The notes below the pieces were generated by a model. It had not been told where the DNA came from and did no database searches. It saw only the letters and a program-made list of their open reading frames with translations. Below, in pieces: positions 9,781-12,751 of a stretch of DNA of 12,751 bases; position 1 is the stretch's first letter; each line of letters starts with the position of its first letter. This stretch comes from Setaria digitata (lineage: Eukaryota; Nematoda; Chromadorea; Rhabditida; Setariidae). Position numbers and translations under genes: made by a program. The DNA lies in NCBI GenBank assembly GCA_003640385.1, contig RCAB01000918.1, positions 1 to 12,751 on the forward strand, read 5' to 3'.

Positions 9781-9904
9781 AATTTTTTAAAATCAATCCT
9801 GATATAATCCCTCTCTAGGAACGACAAAAAAATTTGCTTTATAACAGTTTATAGTGGTGAAGAACATTAGGATATATGATCATCAGGATTGATTTTAAAA
9901 AATT
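9781..9904. repeat. Foldback element with perfect 23-base inverted ends
   Basis: The left arm, 9781-9803 (AATTTTTTAAAATCAATCCT then GAT), is the exact reverse complement of 9882-9904. Inside the arms, ATAATCC (9804-9810) and GGATATATGATC (9870-9881) allow further imperfect pairing. The whole is 124 bases with no open frame. No target-site duplication is obvious at the flanks. It resembles a miniature inverted-repeat element or a large RNA hairpin. Confidence 0.7.
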
Positions 9905-9971
9905 ATTATTATAACACTGTTTTAATCTTCATTTGACTAATTTTAAAAATGATTGATAACATTTATTTAAT

Positions 9972-9980
9972 GAATTGCAG
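9972..9980 (+). promoter_or_regulatory. Probable trans-splice acceptor for the secreted-protein gene
   Basis: GAATTGCAG ends at 9980, ten bases before the ATG at 9991, and no coding exon is seen upstream. This spacing is typical of spliced-leader acceptors in nematodes. Confidence 0.45.
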
Positions 9981-9990
9981 ACTTATAAAG

Positions 9991-11524
9991 ATGAAGACTG
10001 ACATTTGCATATTTGTTTTTGTGATAATTTCGACATCCGCATATGTTAGTGTTTTTAACATTTTGTAATAGATATTGCATTCATTTTGTAAACATTTTCA
10101 GAAACCAGATGATTTTGTTTTCGGTTGTTCTCATCGATTAAACTTATATTTAAAGTAGTTGATTTTAGAATTGCCAACCTAACGGTATAGTTATTAGCGG
10201 TGATGAAATGACTGAAACTGCTGCTACAAATGCTTCAGGTACTAAAACTTTTAAAGTTGAAGTCATTTTTACGGGAGTAAAATATTGTTTAAATCAATTA
10301 AGATAAAAAGAAAAGTGTTGATTTGGAAACATTAGAAAGATGTTAAGGTGTTGAAATTGATGTGATCATTGATCAGAACAATACATCAGGAGAACCTTGG
10401 AATTTCAAAAATTTGCAGTTCAAGGTAAGAGCTCCGGAACTGATTTTATGACAAAAGTCTTCCAAATTTGAGCAAGATCGATTGTTTAAAAAGCTCAATC
10501 GTTCATGTACTTTATCTCTCTACTTGAGCAAGATAAGTAAGTGATTTTAAAAACGTAATAGTGGCATTAAAAATTTCTAAAATATTGGAAATATGATAAT
10601 AGACGCAGCTTAATTGATTCTGAATTTATAGACCAGAACTAGCAAACTTAGCTTTAGAAATTCCTTATTTCAAATGAAATAAGAGTTGCGGCAGCCCCAA
10701 CATGATCATAACATATTTGCTTCAGATTAAATCTGTGCAACAGTTATTTGATAACACACTGGACAGCGTAAAACTTGAATCAGCAGGGTCGGTTGTACTT
10801 ATTCACAATTAATTTTTAAGGAATGGAATTCATTTTGCACAAAATTAATTTTTAGATTGTCAGCACTGACATGAAGGAAATAGATCGATCAATTAAACTA
10901 GTGCAGAAATGTGGTTTCTCTATTACTTTATTGAAGACGATCTACTGTCAGAATTATAATGAATTTATTTTCATTTAGTTCCGAGCTTTCCCAAGTACCG
11001 TGAAGACCGAACGAGATACTATAGATCTTTGACGGTAATAATTAAGAAAGGAAGAAATTACGGTAATGAAAACAATCTGAGATATGCAAAGTTCAATTTC
11101 AGGGGTGAGAGGTTAAAAGGAACATTTAGAATGAATGCTGAATGTGGCACCGTCCGCCATGCCATGCGTGATATGTTGATGGAAATGGAAATGGTATGCA
11201 ATTCCTTATGACGACACTTAATTCCTTCCTACTTGTTATGTTGGCTAGAAACTTTCCTGAAGTACATGTGTTTAGAAATTAAATGACCCATTTGTGACTC
11301 TTGAAATAAGTAACATGCAATGAAGAGTTATAATACAAGTGATAATTTAAATTGAAATAGTTTTCATGAAATTAAGAGCATGGCCAAGATAATTTTCGAG
11401 TTCAATTATTCAGATCCGAATGATAGTGATGAAATGTGGATGTGATCCCTCGTTCGTTTTGTACGAAAAAGTTTTCAAGGAAATGCAGGGAATGTGTGAA
11501 GTGAAGGCTGACAAATCGCTATAA
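9991..11524 (+). CDS. Small secreted cysteine-containing protein, unknown family, seven-exon model
   Basis: The proposed exons are 9991-10044, 10169-10276, 10377-10424, 10726-10791, 10856-10910, 10979-11193 and 11414-11524. They total 657 bases and 218 residues, and all phases are consistent. Exon 1 is a signal peptide (MKTDICIFVFVIISTSAY). Exon 2 begins NCQPNG. Residues 39-58 carry N-glycosylation sites (NAS, NNT, NTS). Exon 6 is the best-supported block, running from PSFPKYREDRTRYYR through LRYAKFNFRGERLKGTF to AECGTVRHAMRDM. Exon 7 contains KCGCDPSFVLYEKVF and GMCEV before TAA. Mature cysteines are at about 20, 166, 190, 192 and 210. Exons 1, 6 and 7 have good splice sites. Exons 3-5 are inferred, and the sites at 10238/10348, 10767 and 10946 are alternatives; exon 2 ended at 10238 would also join exon 6 directly in phase. 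I infer secretion to the extracellular space or pseudocoelom; I know of no matching family. An AATAAA lies at 11788-11793. Confidence 0.62.
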
Positions 11525-12076
11525 CTGCAAAGAAGTTCAGTTGTAAATGCCGTTCACACTTTATTATTGAATCAATTCCTCTGCTAAAAAAGTTTACCTT
11601 TCATACAACTTTTTAAAATGAAATTGAGTATACTCAATTTTTTTATTTCGAGTAGGGAGCACGCCTTACGTTAAAAAGATTTGATAAAATTTCTACTGAA
11701 AACAAATCCAAAAGTTTGATTCAGGCATTATGAATGATAAGTAAAGATTTGGAGATGTTTAAGAATGTTTCAAGTTATCAAAAAGCAAATAAACGAAGAA
11801 AATTTTAATGAATGCTAAGAGCTAATACAAAATATTCGGTTCAATTCTGAAAGTATGTCGACGACAAAAATTTGTTCTTGAATCAGAAGCAAGAAATTGT
11901 CGGATCAGTTAAATTAAAAGCATTTACAACAAGTATCTTTTTATAGTGATGACTTCGCTATCACAGTATTTGCACAATATTATATCATAGCTGACAATTT
12001 GACTTCTGTGCATTTATTTTTAGCTTTGAAAATGTCACGAAACGTAAGCTTTCCTGGCTTCTTACTCTAAGTAATT
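11525..12076. other. Intergenic or 3' UTR region, no gene supported
   Basis: It holds an AATAAA at 11788-11793 that may serve the upstream gene. A short acceptor-donor pair lies near 12027 and 12046 (TTTATTTTTAG ... AAAC|GTAAGC) around about 20 bases. No frame is open for long in between. Confidence 0.5.
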
Positions 12077-12751
12077 ATGCCAGAAATCAACTTTGATTTC
12101 GCTTGTGAGATAATTAAGGACTGCATGGAAATAAAAATCATTGAGTGTTGAAATGCTCTCGAAGTTTTAGATAGTTTTGCGAATGGCTTTTGCTACTGCT
12201 TGGAAAATCTGTGTTTGCGCAGTGATAAAATGACATCTTGTGACAGGGGCGAAAAAGTTGCAAAGTACAAGTAAATTCAGCAGCACTGAAACTGTCACTT
12301 GTGAAGCACCGCACTGACATGAAAGCTCAGGATATATCATGTGCAGATCTGTATCTTCATGATATTTATTCCATCTTATCATTTGTCGATAATCAGAAAA
12401 TACCTTACTTGATCGACTTTTGTTTTCCAATCATGAACTGCTACTGCTTATCGCAATTAGTGTGAATTTGCATGTCATAAGTAGAATTAAGATACAAACG
12501 TTGTCAAGAAGAATGGAAGAAGAGCATGAAAATGAAAAAGCGTGTGTTAAGTGGAACTCATCAAGAAATCATGCAATGAAAGAGTTGTCAGAAAAGTAAC
12601 ATCCAATAAAGGCGAAATGAGTGAAGTTAATTAGAAAGCACAAAATGCTATAAACACGCAAAATTGTGCTGCAATGCAACAAGCAAAGAAGGAGATTCTG
12701 CATGCAATTGCAGCAAGTTCACCCTGCCGTGCCTGCGGAATGAAAATCTTC
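12077..12751 (+). pseudogene. Possible decayed coding region running off the window
   Basis: GC content rises here and three + frames carry successive protein-like segments. 12077-12274 has one internal TGA (12149-12151) and includes INFDFACEIIKDC and NALEVLDSFANGFCYCLENL. 12244-12465 includes MKAQDISCADLYLHDIYSIL. 12393-12599 includes LLDRLLFSNHELLLL and RRMEEEHENEKACVKW. A fourth segment, 12635-12751, is open to the window end and contains CRAC. The segments overlap at their joins without good splice sites, which suggests a frameshifted, stop-containing remnant; a real multi-exon gene is the alternative. Open frames of about 70 codons are not rare by chance at this composition, so this is a weak call. 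I do not recognise the product. Confidence 0.3.

Noticed and set aside
10102..10155. Possible exon after ACATTTTCAG (KPDDFVFGCSHRLNLYLK)
   Set aside because: It has no usable donor in phase before its TAG except one that leaves a very short exon or intron. Exon 1 joins 10169 cleanly without it.
11734..12106. A + frame reading protein-like pieces separated by stops
   Set aside because: The number of stops is about what random AT-rich sequence would give, so it is not evidence of coding.
12149..12151. In-frame TGA as a selenocysteine codon
   Set aside because: There is no recognisable selenoprotein motif or downstream SECIS structure, and nearby frame breaks point to decay instead.
12138..12430. 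Two overlapping reverse-strand open frames
   Set aside because: They have no splice or family support, and the + strand frames in the same place are at least as protein-like.

Overview
The window is eukaryotic nuclear DNA and most likely comes from a parasitic nematode, perhaps a filarial-type worm. The base composition is strongly AT-rich. Genes are split into short exons joined at nematode-style splice sites (TTTCAG, TTGCAG or TTTTAG acceptors and GTAAGT-like donors). AG acceptors lie 10-19 bases upstream of two start codons, as expected for spliced-leader trans-splicing. Two genes encode seven-transmembrane receptors of the nematode serpentine chemoreceptor type. The organism call is inferred from style and gene content, since no rRNA or tRNA marker is present. 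All supported genes are on the + strand.

Layout: 212-1179 is the 3' part (TM5, TM6, TM7 and tail) of a 7TM receptor whose 5' exons lie outside the window. 1180-4026 has no convincing complete gene, but it holds scattered exon-like islands, the best being 3057-3162 with a good acceptor and a perfect donor. These may be remnants of another gene. 4046-8234 is a complete six-exon receptor gene of 323 residues. Its phases agree at every junction, it has the IDR...P.YY motif after TM3 and N..P..FFY in TM7, and it best fits the srsx-like group. Its 1.4 kb second intron holds small tandem and inverted repeats.

8489-9306 contains protein-like open frames directly downstream of the receptor. They have no start codon and are interrupted by stops, so they look like a decayed or incomplete gene. 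9781-9904 is a foldback element with perfect 23-base inverted ends. 9991-11524 is a seven-exon model for a small secreted protein (218 residues, signal peptide, several cysteines) that I do not recognise. Its first and last two exons are well supported, and the middle exons are a phase-consistent proposal. 12077-12751 has locally raised GC and overlapping protein-like frames broken by stops and frame changes, perhaps a pseudogene running off the window.

The two receptors would act in sensory neuron membranes by analogy with nematode chemoreceptors. They sit in the same orientation but have different intron positions and phases, so they are not a recent tandem duplication. Nothing in the sequence links the secreted protein functionally to the receptors, and no operon, CRISPR array, RNA gene or intact transposon was seen.
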